From Desulfosporosinus sp. BRH_c37 (lineage in GTDB: Bacteria; Bacillota; Desulfitobacteriia; Desulfitobacteriales; Desulfitobacteriaceae): a DNA stretch of 47,217 nt. Every line of letters begins with the position of its first letter. The first letter of the stretch is position 1. The stretch lies in assembly GCA_001516045.1 (NCBI GenBank), contig LOEW01000111.1:1-47217 (forward strand). Direction: 5' to 3'. This document shows, in pieces, positions 1 to 8,276 of the stretch. The notes beneath the pieces are model-generated. The model had not been told where the DNA came from. It made no database searches and was given only the letters and a program-made list of their open reading frames with translations. The translations under genes and the position numbers were made by a program.

Positions 1-597
1 GGCGGAATAGAATGTGAGGGTTTTTGTGGTTACCACTACCGGGAAGCTGACCTCTATATCGAAATTATCAATCCTAGTTCAGGACTACCCGTTATGGATG
101 GACAACAAGGTGAGGTAGTCTTTACGACGTTGACCAGATCCGCTATGCCTTTAATTCGTTATCGCACTGGCGATATGTCAAGGTATATTTCAGGTCATTG
201 TACGTGCAATACGGTATTGAAGCGACTGGAACTGATAAAATCCCGGGATCGGGTTTATCTGACCCAGGCAGATTACCTAACTATCGCGGACTTCGATGAG
301 GTTTTGTTTGCGCTTGACAATGTTCTCGATTTTGAGGTAACCCTAACAGAGGGTATGGAAGAAAATGAAAACCAGTTGCAACTCGATGTTCAGTTAAAGG
401 GACCTATTTCCCGGGAAGTGAAAAGAAATGTTCAACTAGCCTTAGATAAAATTCCTGCAGTAAGGGACGCTAGACAGAACGGTAGCTTGAGGGTGTTATT
501 TTATTTTGAATCAGGCTCAGATGTGATTTCCAGAAAAAGTACAGCCAAACGACAGATTCAAGACAAGAGAAAAGATGTGAGCTTTGGAAAAGGATAA
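1..597 (+). CDS. PaaK-like AMP-forming CoA ligase, C-terminal part (5' end outside window)
   Basis: The reading frame is open from base 1, so only about the last 198 codons are seen. The segment EVVFTTLTRSAMPLIRYRTGD is the typical adenylate-forming motif in which the Asp contacts the ATP ribose, as in phenylacetate-CoA ligases (PaaK family). What follows is a small C-terminal domain with a diverged version of the usual hinge, then a basic, probably unstructured tail. The spacing and the HCTC cysteine pair recall PaaK-like ligases of sulfate reducers that are not true phenylacetate ligases, so the substrate is unknown. It is cytoplasmic and would activate a carboxylic acid to an acyl-CoA. A strong hairpin terminator lies about 90 bases downstream, so it ends a transcription unit that began upstream. 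Family confidence is good; the exact function is open. Confidence 0.75.
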   Translation, partial: GGIECEGFCGYHYREADLYIEIINPSSGLPVMDGQQGEVVFTTLTRSAMPLIRYRTGDMSRYISGHCTCNTVLKRLELIKSRDRVYLTQADYLTIADFDEVLFALDNVLDFEVTLTEGMEENENQLQLDVQLKGPISREVKRNVQLALDKIPAVRDARQNGSLRVLFYFESGSDVISRKSTAKRQIQDKRKDVSFGKG

Positions 598-687
598 AAG
601 AATGTCTAGAATGGATAATTGTTTTGTCGTCCAATGTCAAGGTTTATCTTACTGACTGGAGCAGCGAAAGTTGAGCAAATAATAAGC

Positions 688-731
688 TAAGAGTGTAAAA
701 TCAGCACGTCTGATTTTACACTCTTATTTAT
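688..731 (+). terminator. Rho-independent terminator after the CoA ligase
   Basis: A perfect 17-bp inverted repeat (688-704 with 710-726) with a 5-base loop is followed by TTTA-rich sequence. It is placed correctly to end the transcript of the preceding ligase gene. The arms are AT-rich on the outside, so it may work in both directions. Confidence 0.8.
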
Positions 732-929
732 GGATAAATCGAACTGTTCACCAGAATAGATTTTCAGGATCTGGAGGAGTTAGGTTATTGAATTCTTTAA
801 TACACTTGGGGTGGATTGACAGGTCGTATAGACTCTAAATCTCCGATGTTCCGTTTTCTCCAAGATAAAATTTGAAAATATATTATTATTAGAGATAACA
901 AAAAAATATCAATCTTTCATTTGGTTAAA

Positions 930-1035
930 GTTGGACTTTGTAAAATATTCACGAAGGCCAGCTTTTTTTTTATAAACTTTTACCATGGTACTTTTATTAC
1001 TTAGAGCTTAAAATATTAATAGTAAGAATTTAAGG
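930..1035 (+). promoter_or_regulatory. Conserved leader element, copy 1 (hairpin, T-run, TACCATGGTA palindrome)
   Basis: A hairpin formed by 929-940 and 953-964 around an AATATT-containing loop is followed by a run of nine T, then ATAAAC, a perfect 10-bp palindrome TACCATGGTA (981-990), and a conserved tail ending in ATAGTAAGAATTT. The same order of blocks, with roughly four of five bases identical by eye from the ATAAAC on, occurs at 21600-21698 in front of the TRAP transporter. No gene lies between the preceding terminator and this hairpin, so it is not simply an ordinary gene terminator. It may be an attenuator, an operator or a small RNA end. It sits about 490 bases before the alcohol dehydrogenase start. 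Confidence 0.6.
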
Positions 1036-1526
1036 AAAATTTAATAATGTTAGCAAAAAATTGTGAATACAAAACAACAAAATACTTGGGCTTTAATAAC
1101 CAATTGTCTAACTGTCAACTTCATGATGCTTGATTATTTGAACGGCGGATTCGGGGATTCCCGAATATAAAAAAATTTTCTGAACCGCGAAAGAGTTAAA
1201 CTTCTCAATACTTTAAATGACTGAAAACCTTCAAATAAGCTTGTGATTGGGGTTTCAGAAATAGGGAGTAATCATCCAATTGATTTCAATGTCGATTAAG
1301 TCGTTTAAAATGAAAATTAATTTCGTTTTAAGATTTTTTGCACTGGAATCAAGTATGAAAACTCAGTAAATTCTATCCATTATCTTCTAATGAAACAACT
1401 TTTACAGCTGCCTTTCTAGGTTGGCAAAGTTGCGAAGGGGGGTATAAACCAAACTATTATGCGTTATTTAGTTATTGTTTACTTTATAATCAATAAATTC
1501 AAAATATTCTGAAGGAGTGATTGTTT
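1036..1526 (+). promoter_or_regulatory. Long AT-rich leader of the alcohol dehydrogenase with operator-like palindrome and -10 box
   Basis: No convincing gene is present. The stretch holds a palindrome with 7-bp arms, ATTCGGG/CCCGAAT, at 1149-1166, followed by an A/T run. It also has a good -10 hexamer TATAAT at 1485-1490 with a weak -35, and a ribosome site GAAGGAG at 1511-1517. A 28-codon ORF starting at 1047 lacks a ribosome site and is not called. The unusual length of the leader suggests regulated expression. Confidence 0.4.
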
Positions 1527-2711
1527 ATGTCAATCAATGTTAAAAGTTCGGAATTCCCATTAATAATGTTTCATGCAACACCACGGGCGATGATAGGCTG
1601 GGGTGCATATCAAATGGCTGGTATTGAGACCAAGGCCGCAGGGATCAAACATGCATTATTGGTAACTTCAGGTCTAAAAGGTACAGGGATTGTGGATGAA
1701 ATTGTGGGAGTGCTGAAATATGCGGGGGTTGAAGTAACGGTTTATGATGGGGTGACCACGAATCCTAAAGATTATGAAGCCCATGCGGCGCATAAGATGT
1801 ACCGCGATGCTGGCTGCGATGGAGTAGTTTCACTGGGGGGCGGCAGTTCGCACGATTGCGCTAAAGCAGTTCGAATCATCGAGCATCATAACGGAGCTTC
1901 GATCCTCTCTTTTGAGGGTTTTAATGATTTTGCAAAACCAATAACCATTCCGCAAGTTGCGATTACCACCACCTGCGGAACTGGTTCCGAGACCACTAAT
2001 GCGACAGTCATTACGAATACGGAAAAGAGATACAAGATGATCATGTTTGAACGCAGTATTAATCCTACTCAGGCCATTATTGACCCAGCCTTAATGCGTT
2101 TATTGCCACCACGCTTAACAGCGTGGACTGGTATGGATGCTTTGACCCATGCTGTAGAAGCCTATACCTCCAGGATGTGGTCGTATACTTCAATGGGAAT
2201 GGCCATCTCTGCTGTTAAACTGATCGCGGAAAATCTTCGCAATGCTTATGGCAATGGCAACAATGATCAAGCCCGAGAAAAAATGGCTTGGGCACAGTAT
2301 TCGGCTGGACATGCGATCAATAGCGCTGGAGCGGGGGTTGTTCATTCTATGGCCCATGCCTTGGGTGGTTATATTGACTTGCCACATGGCCAGTGCAACG
2401 CCATCATCCTAGCAGAAGCGCAACGCTATAATTTAGTTGCTTGTCCTGAGTTGTATGCAGACATTGCCCGGGCTATGGGTGTTGACACCACCGGAATGAC
2501 CGCCATCCGAGCGGCGGAAAAGGCAGTTGAAGAGATGGAAAAGTTGCGCGATGACTTGGGGATCACGGAAAAACTGTCAGATTTAGGGCTAAAAGCGGAA
2601 GACGTGGATAAGTTGTCAGAGTTAATCGAGTTGCATGATGTTTGCAAAGATGCAAATCCGCGTACAGTAGCTATCCAAGATGTGAAGGATCTCTTTCATA
2701 AGTGCCTGTAA
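1527..2711 (+). CDS. Iron-containing (type III) alcohol dehydrogenase
   Basis: Oxidises an alcohol to the aldehyde or ketone, with NAD(P) or a tightly bound nicotinamide cofactor. The protein (394 residues from the ATG at 1527) is full length for the family. It shows the cofactor loop GGGSSHDCAK near residue 105, the motif TTTCGTGSETTNATVIT near 150, and the metal-binding stretch MDALTHAVEAY followed by HSMAHALGG and LPHGQ, which supply Asp and three His ligands. The ATG at 1527 is preferred over the in-frame TTG at 1521 because GAAGGAG lies nine bases before it. It resembles the methanol dehydrogenase/1,3-propanediol dehydrogenase branch. Its position just before mftA suggests that it may be the mycofactocin-linked dehydrogenase of this locus. 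That link is inferred from context, not from a visible motif. Confidence 0.93.
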   Translation: MSINVKSSEFPLIMFHATPRAMIGWGAYQMAGIETKAAGIKHALLVTSGLKGTGIVDEIVGVLKYAGVEVTVYDGVTTNPKDYEAHAAHKMYRDAGCDGVVSLGGGSSHDCAKAVRIIEHHNGASILSFEGFNDFAKPITIPQVAITTTCGTGSETTNATVITNTEKRYKMIMFERSINPTQAIIDPALMRLLPPRLTAWTGMDALTHAVEAYTSRMWSYTSMGMAISAVKLIAENLRNAYGNGNNDQAREKMAWAQYSAGHAINSAGAGVVHSMAHALGGYIDLPHGQCNAIILAEAQRYNLVACPELYADIARAMGVDTTGMTAIRAAEKAVEEMEKLRDDLGITEKLSDLGLKAEDVDKLSELIELHDVCKDANPRTVAIQDVKDLFHKCL

Positions 2712-2867
2712 TAGTAGTTATCCTATCAAGGAGCGTAAGGGCAGAAGGTTAGATTGCGGCACCTGCGTAAAAAGAGAAGCCCAAGGGACTTACCAATACC
2801 AGTAACTCACGATTTAGAATGGACAAAAATTCCGAAGTGGATCTTACAAATAAGGAGATGGTCTTGA

Positions 2868-2996
2868 ATGACAGAATTAGCTATAGAAGTAAACGAACAA
2901 TTGATTGAGGAACCGATTTTTTTCGGCGAGCCACTAATCCTTGAGGATATAGTTATCGAAACCTTGGCGATTGACGGGATTTGCGGAGTATATTAA
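2868..2996 (+). CDS. mftA: Mycofactocin precursor peptide MftA
   Basis: A 42-codon gene encoding the ribosomal precursor of the redox cofactor mycofactocin. The C-terminus reads AIDGICGVY before the TAA; the conserved family ending is IDGxCGVY, and the last two residues Val-Tyr are the part that becomes the cofactor core. In the known pathway MftC, with the chaperone MftB, decarboxylates the terminal Tyr and cross-links it to Val. MftE then releases the Val-Tyr-derived piece and MftF adds sugars. The leader is acidic (EVNEQLIEEP). TAAGGAGATG lies upstream with good spacing to ATG 2868. The gene is followed immediately by mftB and mftC. The Met/Leu position of the core motif is Ile here. Confidence 0.95.
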   Translation: MTELAIEVNEQLIEEPIFFGEPLILEDIVIETLAIDGICGVY

Positions 2997-3080
2997 GGTC
3001 AGGAGACACACCTCCTCATTTGGAATAATTATAAGTGGCTCGGAGGAATGTCCCCATCAAAGGACGAAGAAGGTGCTGAT

Positions 3081-3407
3081 ATGCAGGTAGACAGCCAGTA
3101 TACTGTTCCGACAGGAGTACAATTTCGTTACGAGGATTTTGGCGGCGTTGTTTATAGGCGTCAAGACGACCGGCTGTTTTTCCTTAATTCTCGTCTGGCT
3201 GTCACTCTGTTGGAGATGGCCGGAAAGGGAACGGTAATGGAAATCACGGCTGCGTTGCAGAATGCAAACATAGGAGATAAATCAACAATCGAGGCAGTTG
3301 TGTTAAAAACTTTGTCTTCTTTAGAGGAGTTGGGAATAATTTATGAGCTGGCAGGTAGGCAGGCAGAGACTACGCGCACCAATCTGCCTGACGTGGCAAA
3401 TCACTGA
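3081..3407 (+). CDS. mftB: Mycofactocin maturation chaperone MftB (PqqD-like)
   Basis: A PqqD-type RiPP recognition element that binds the MftA leader and presents it to the radical SAM enzyme MftC. From residue about 10 the chain shows the fold pattern: an aromatic/acidic beta start (FRYEDFGGVVYRR), FFLNSRLAVTLLEM, then a helical part with alternating charged and hydrophobic residues. Length is about 108 residues from ATG 3081, preferred because AAGGTG lies six bases before it. An in-frame ATG at 3048 sits almost on top of its GGAGGA and would add 11 residues. The 3' end overlaps mftC by 65 bases, which implies tight translational coupling. Confidence 0.88.
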   Translation: MQVDSQYTVPTGVQFRYEDFGGVVYRRQDDRLFFLNSRLAVTLLEMAGKGTVMEITAALQNANIGDKSTIEAVVLKTLSSLEELGIIYELAGRQAETTRTNLPDVANH

Positions 3408-4356
3408 TCAATGTAACTTGCGTTGTGTCCATTGTCTAGCCAATAGCGGTCTGTGTAAACCAAACGAACTGAACATGGACGAAATTAAAACGTTTCTGGA
3501 TGACTTGGCGGCGATGAAAGTTTTTTACATTAACGTGGGTGGAGGAGAGCCTCTCCTCCATCCTCAGTTTTTCTCGCTGGTTGATTATGCCCAGCAACGA
3601 GGGATATATATTCAATTCAGTACTAATGGACTATTAGTTGATCGGAGCACAGCGTCGGCGATTTGGGAACGAAAACTAAGGGTTCAGGTCAGCCTTGATG
3701 GCTGGAACTCGGCAACCAACGATCCTATCCGGGGGACGGGGGTCTTTAACCAGGCGGTGAGGGCCGTGCAACTTTTGAGAGAACAAGACGTGGTGGTTTC
3801 GGTGAATAGTGTAGTAACCGGATTTAATATCCAAGAACTAGACCAGATGTACCAGTTAGTGACAGGCATGGGAGCAAGGTTACGCTTATCTCGCCTTCGT
3901 CCCTCCGGCCGGGCCATAGAGAGGTGGCGGGAATTGACCCCGAGCAAGGAGCAGTACAGGAATCTCTATCAATGGCTGGTGCGCCATCCTGATGTGACGA
4001 CGGGAGATTCCTTTTTCTTTCTCTCAGTGTTGGGGGAGTCCTTGCCAGGGTTGAATTATTGTGGGGCTGGTAAGCTCACCTGCTCAGTTGATCCCCAAGG
4101 GGATATCTATCCATGTCCTTTTACAATTGATCCTAGTTTGATCGTGGGAAATATCCGCGAAAAACCTTTATCACGGTGGTGGACAGAATCCGAACTATTT
4201 ACTCAGATAGGGATGCAGCAACCGGAGGGTTGTCATAATTGTCCTGGTTATTCCCAGTGCCAAGGGGGTTGTCGGGGGGCCTCTTATCTAGTTCACGGAA
4301 ACTGGAATCAACCGGACCCGGATTGTATGAGAGGGGAAGCGTATGGTTGCGACTAA
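3343..4356 (+). CDS. mftC: Mycofactocin radical SAM maturase MftC
   Basis: A radical SAM/SPASM peptide maturase of 337 residues. The SAM cluster motif CNLRCVHC is near residue 27, followed by the GGGEP SAM-binding loop near 66 and STNG near 95. The C-terminal SPASM region carries many cysteines (CGAGKLTC, YPCPF, CHNCPGYSQCQGGC, DPDC), enough for two auxiliary iron-sulfur clusters. The family decarboxylates the C-terminal Tyr of MftA and forms a carbon-carbon link to the preceding Val. The gene overlaps mftB at its start and the next flavoenzyme gene by 14 bases at its end. The identification rests on mftA and mftB directly before it and mftF and mftE in the same operon. Confidence 0.95.
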   Translation: MSWQVGRQRLRAPICLTWQITDQCNLRCVHCLANSGLCKPNELNMDEIKTFLDDLAAMKVFYINVGGGEPLLHPQFFSLVDYAQQRGIYIQFSTNGLLVDRSTASAIWERKLRVQVSLDGWNSATNDPIRGTGVFNQAVRAVQLLREQDVVVSVNSVVTGFNIQELDQMYQLVTGMGARLRLSRLRPSGRAIERWRELTPSKEQYRNLYQWLVRHPDVTTGDSFFFLSVLGESLPGLNYCGAGKLTCSVDPQGDIYPCPFTIDPSLIVGNIREKPLSRWWTESELFTQIGMQQPEGCHNCPGYSQCQGGCRGASYLVHGNWNQPDPDCMRGEAYGCD

Positions 4357-6286
4357 GTCCAATAAACTATTCGAAAAGTTAGTCGTCGGAGCTAGGGAAC
4401 TGCCTAACCGGATCATATTTGGTGCCCATCCGACAAATTTTGCCCACAACAATCGGCTTACCGGGCAACACGTTGCCTACTACCAGGCGAGAGCCAAGGG
4501 CGGAGCTGGATTGATCGTCTTAGAAGAGCAGATAGTACATCCCTCGGATCTTCCATATGAAAAGGCCTTATTAGGTTATCGGTCAGAAATCGTGTCGGGA
4601 TATCAGCAAGTGGCGGCAGCCGTCCATAATTATGGCAGCTTGGTGGTGGCTCAGCTTAATCATAGCGGCATGCAGTCCGAAGGCAGTACAGGAATGCGTG
4701 AACTATGGGCACCCAGTGCTGTCCCGGACGTAGTTTCCCGAGAGGTGCCCAAGGCTATGGAAGCAGAAGACATTCGGGACGTCGTTGCTGGTTTCGCTTT
4801 GGTAGCTGTCCATACTGTCGAGGGTGGCCTGGATGGGGTTGAAATCAATGCAGCCCAGTTCTCCCTTTTGCGGCAATATATGTCCCGCTTGACAAATCAG
4901 CGCACCGATGCTTATGGTGGAGAACTTGACAATCGCCTACGTCTGACTAGAGAAGTTTTACAAGCCGTTCGCAAGGTCATAGGGCCAAGCAAGCTGTTAG
5001 GCTTAAGACTATGTGCAGATGAGTTTGCACCCTGGGGCGGTATAACACCAGAGGAATCGATGGAGATGGCGCGACTCTTGGCGGAGCTAAACCTCATTGA
5101 TTATCTGATGGTTAGTGTAGGAGGCCTTTTTACCTTGCATTTAACCCCAGCCAGTCACTACGCGGCAGAAGGTATAGCAGTGGCAGTGGCTTCAAAAATT
5201 AAAGAAATCCTTCCGCTTCCAGTTTTTGTCGAAGGCAGGATTCATCGTCCCCAGTACGCCAAGACAATCGTTGAGCAGGGGCTGGTCGATGCCGTCTGTA
5301 TGAATAGAGCCCTCATAGCTGATCCTGACCTGCCTACAAAAGTTACCTCTGGCAGAGAAGAACAGGTGCGAAGCTGTTTGTCCTGTAACCAAGGATGTCA
5401 GGTAAGGCGAAGTATGGGAAAACCACTCACCTGCTTAGTAAATCCCAGGGCTGGGCTAGAAAGCAAGGTACAAAAAGAGAGACGTAAACCGCTAAAAACT
5501 AAGCAGATTTTGGTTATTGGAGGAGGACCGGCTGGAATGGAGGCCGCTGTTTCAGCAGCCGAGTGCGGTCATGAGGTTACGTTGTGGGAAGCAAGCCCTC
5601 ACTTAGGGGGGCAACTCGCTGCTCAAGCTGACAAACCGGAATTCGCTAGCCTTATGAAGATGTGGCAAAGGAACTTGGCTGAGCATCATGTCAAGGTGGT
5701 TATCGCCAAAGAAGCCCTGATTGCTGATATTTATGCGGCGGAACCGGATGTGGTAGTACTTGCGACGGGTTCCGTTGACGGAGAGCCGCCCGTTGTTCCC
5801 AGGGGATGTGCCTATTCTTCCGCACGAGAAGTACTTAGGGCGGATTTGCATGACAAAACAATATTGCTTTGGGATGAAATCGGAGATCAGTTAATGGCCC
5901 GCGCAGTAGAAAAATTAGTTGCTGCGGGGAACAAAATCTTTTTTGTTACCCCGGACTTTTTTGCTGGCAATAAAATGGCAGCTACGGGCGAACTGATGAG
6001 TTGGAATCAAACCTTAATGAGTTGTTCCACAGAAATATATTTAATCAATAGAATTAAAGAAATTAATGATCGAACGGCAGTTATTTACAATATATTCAGT
6101 AGTATGCCCACCACCTTGACTGAAATAGATTTTTTTGTTTTTAATACTTGGTCGAAGCCAAATGATGCTCTTTACCAACTATTATGCGGCAAAGTGAAAG
6201 AAGTTCATAGGATAGGGGATTGTTTGGCCCCCCGGGGAATAGGGCCTGCAGTTAGAGAAGGATTTCAAGTGGGCAAAAGTATCTAG
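4343..6286 (+). CDS. Mycofactocin-system FadH/OYE family oxidoreductase (first copy)
   Basis: A three-domain flavoenzyme of 647 residues like 2,4-dienoyl-CoA reductase and enoate reductase. It has an FMN TIM barrel (1-330), a 4Fe-4S motif C-x2-C-x3-C-x11-C at about 345-364 (CLSCNQGC), and an FAD/NAD(P) domain starting with VIGGGPAGMEAA near 392. The barrel signature LTNQRTDAYGG is intact. In the segment that carries the catalytic Tyr of E. coli FadH (GYL) it reads QFSLLRQ instead, so that acid is missing. Two such proteins accompany mycofactocin in Firmicutes and are known as the mycofactocin-system OYE oxidoreductases; which of the two numbered subfamilies this is cannot be told here. They may carry electrons between mycofactocin and the ETF module. 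The last 90 residues are more AT-rich and diverged from the second copy. Confidence 0.88.
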   Translation: MVATKSNKLFEKLVVGARELPNRIIFGAHPTNFAHNNRLTGQHVAYYQARAKGGAGLIVLEEQIVHPSDLPYEKALLGYRSEIVSGYQQVAAAVHNYGSLVVAQLNHSGMQSEGSTGMRELWAPSAVPDVVSREVPKAMEAEDIRDVVAGFALVAVHTVEGGLDGVEINAAQFSLLRQYMSRLTNQRTDAYGGELDNRLRLTREVLQAVRKVIGPSKLLGLRLCADEFAPWGGITPEESMEMARLLAELNLIDYLMVSVGGLFTLHLTPASHYAAEGIAVAVASKIKEILPLPVFVEGRIHRPQYAKTIVEQGLVDAVCMNRALIADPDLPTKVTSGREEQVRSCLSCNQGCQVRRSMGKPLTCLVNPRAGLESKVQKERRKPLKTKQILVIGGGPAGMEAAVSAAECGHEVTLWEASPHLGGQLAAQADKPEFASLMKMWQRNLAEHHVKVVIAKEALIADIYAAEPDVVVLATGSVDGEPPVVPRGCAYSSAREVLRADLHDKTILLWDEIGDQLMARAVEKLVAAGNKIFFVTPDFFAGNKMAATGELMSWNQTLMSCSTEIYLINRIKEINDRTAVIYNIFSSMPTTLTEIDFFVFNTWSKPNDALYQLLCGKVKEVHRIGDCLAPRGIGPAVREGFQVGKSI

Positions 6287-6304
6287 CAAAGGGGGGTGTA
6301 GAGC

Positions 6305-8260
6305 TTGAATACAGAATTTCCTCATCTATTCTCACCAATTCGTTTAGGACCGATAACCTTGAAAAACAGAATCGTATTCCCGGCCCACTTAACTAATTTT
6401 GCTGAAAACCATCTTCCTTCGGACCGGCACACTTATTACTACGGGGAACGAGCTCGAGGTGGAGCAGGCTTAATTATTACCGAGGAACAATCAGTTCATC
6501 CAACCGATGTTGCCTACGAAAAATTAATTGATGCCTTTGATTCGCGGGTAATTCCGGGTTATTTGCGGATGACGACAGAGGTTCATAAGTTTGGCGGCAA
6601 AATATTGGCACAGTTAAACCACAACGGGCAGCAAGGGTCAAGTGCTTTTACGCGACGGGCCTTATGGGGACCATCCTCAGTGCCCGACCCATTGTTTCGA
6701 GAGATTCCTAAAGCAATGGATAAAGCAGATATGCAGGAAGTTATTCGGGGATTTTGCTTAGTTGCTGAGCATACAATCAAGGGACGTTTTGATGGTTGTG
6801 AGGTACAAAGTTCACATAGTTCTTTACTTAGACAATTTATGTCTCCTTTAACTAATAAGAGAACCGATGAGTACGGAGGCAGTTTTACGAACCGTATGCG
6901 CTTTCCGATTGAGATTATGACTGCTTTGCGACGAGTTCTTGGTAAACATCATGCCTTGGGAATCAGGCTAAGTGGGGATGAGCTAGTAGACGGTGGGTTG
7001 ACGCTAGACGATATGAAAAAAGTAGCAGCTAATTTAGACGAGTTACATTTAATTGATTTTATTAATACTAGTACGGCTAATTTTCATAACTTATTTATGG
7101 TCGAAGGCTCGATGCACGTTCCCTTGGGATATAACACCTACGCAGCAGCCGGATTAAAAGAGGTTGTAGGCGTGCCGGTCTTTGCCGCTGGGCGAATTAA
7201 TGCACCTGCTCAAGCCGAACGGATTCTGACCAACGGACAAGCCGATTTGGTTTGTATTGCTCGAGGACAGATTTGCGATGCGGAGTTTGCTAACAAAACA
7301 TTAGAGGGGCGGCATCAGGAAATCCGTCAATGTATTGCCTGTAATCAGGGCTGCGCAGCTCGTACGGGTCTTAATCGAGATTTGGGTTGCTTGCAAAATC
7401 CTACTTCAGGACGGGAAGGAATTTTTAAAACCCATAGCCTTCAAAAGGCAGAGAACGTTAAAAAGGTGATGGTAGTTGGAGGTGGGCCAGCGGGTTTAGA
7501 GGTAGCCAAAGAGGCCGCTCGTCGAGGTCACCGAGTTACATTATATGAACGGGCAGAAAAACTGGGTGGGCAAATTAATTTATTAGCACGAGTTCCAAAT
7601 CGAGAAGAATTCTCGGACGTCATCCGTAATCAGACCCAAGAGATTGAGCAGCTACCTGTCAGTATTTTGCTGGGGGTCGAGGTGACACCAGGGTTGGTCG
7701 AAGGAGAACGTCCGGATGTGATAGTGGTGGCAACAGGTTCCGAAGCAGCTCCTAGTTATCTTGCAGGGGCAGACCAGTCGCATGTCCTGACGTTCTATGA
7801 GGTTTTAGCCGGTCGGGAGGTTCCAGGGGACAATGTCTTAATTATTGATGATATTGGCTTCCACCAAGGAACTAGTATCGCTGAATATTTAGCTTATCTT
7901 AACAAAAAGGTGTCTATACTAAGTGCGGGTCTTTATGTAGCGCCAGATTTAATGACGACCATGGACATTCAGTTATGGTATAGGCGAGCGTTAGATCAGG
8001 GAATAGAAATGATTACGAATAGCATAGTGCGCACCATTGGGTCAGATTCTGTCACAATTTTCAATCATTACAATGGACAAGAGCGAGTGTTAAATGATAT
8101 CACTGCAGTTGTTCTGGTAGGTCATCCCAAACCTAGGGAAGAACTCTATTATCAAATCAAGGGGATGGCACCAGAAGTTTATCGCATTGGGGATTGCCTG
8201 GCACCTCGCAAGATGGAACATGCCATTTATGAGGGGTTCAAAGTAGGACGAAGTATTTAA
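6305..8260 (+). CDS. Mycofactocin-system FadH/OYE family oxidoreductase (second copy)
   Basis: A paralogue of the preceding gene (651 residues, same three domains) that begins at TTG 6305 after a GGGGGGTG ribosome site. The FMN barrel carries LTNKRTDEYGGSF. The iron-sulfur motif CIACNQGC...C has the same C-x2-C-x3-C-x11-C spacing, and the FAD domain begins MVVGGGPAGLEVA. The catalytic Tyr of FadH is again replaced (HSSLLRQF), so both copies share this change and it is probably a subfamily trait rather than decay. Both end in a closely similar block containing HRIGDCLAPR or YRIGDCLAPR, the usual FAD-contacting end of the family. A role in mycofactocin reduction or reoxidation is inferred from the neighbours. 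Confidence 0.88.
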   Translation: MNTEFPHLFSPIRLGPITLKNRIVFPAHLTNFAENHLPSDRHTYYYGERARGGAGLIITEEQSVHPTDVAYEKLIDAFDSRVIPGYLRMTTEVHKFGGKILAQLNHNGQQGSSAFTRRALWGPSSVPDPLFREIPKAMDKADMQEVIRGFCLVAEHTIKGRFDGCEVQSSHSSLLRQFMSPLTNKRTDEYGGSFTNRMRFPIEIMTALRRVLGKHHALGIRLSGDELVDGGLTLDDMKKVAANLDELHLIDFINTSTANFHNLFMVEGSMHVPLGYNTYAAAGLKEVVGVPVFAAGRINAPAQAERILTNGQADLVCIARGQICDAEFANKTLEGRHQEIRQCIACNQGCAARTGLNRDLGCLQNPTSGREGIFKTHSLQKAENVKKVMVVGGGPAGLEVAKEAARRGHRVTLYERAEKLGGQINLLARVPNREEFSDVIRNQTQEIEQLPVSILLGVEVTPGLVEGERPDVIVVATGSEAAPSYLAGADQSHVLTFYEVLAGREVPGDNVLIIDDIGFHQGTSIAEYLAYLNKKVSILSAGLYVAPDLMTTMDIQLWYRRALDQGIEMITNSIVRTIGSDSVTIFNHYNGQERVLNDITAVVLVGHPKPREELYYQIKGMAPEVYRIGDCLAPRKMEHAIYEGFKVGRSI

Positions 8261-8276
8261 AGGGGGGAGAGGCAAC

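Noticed and set aside
1425..1437. Possible sigma-54 type promoter TTGGCA-TTGC before the alcohol dehydrogenase
   Set aside because: The distance between the GG and GC elements is too short for a -24/-12 promoter.
3048..3080. Longer mftB start at ATG 3048
   Set aside because: The GGAGGA lies almost directly on the ATG and the extra 11 residues have no family counterpart. ATG 3081 has a better spaced ribosome site. Not fully excluded.
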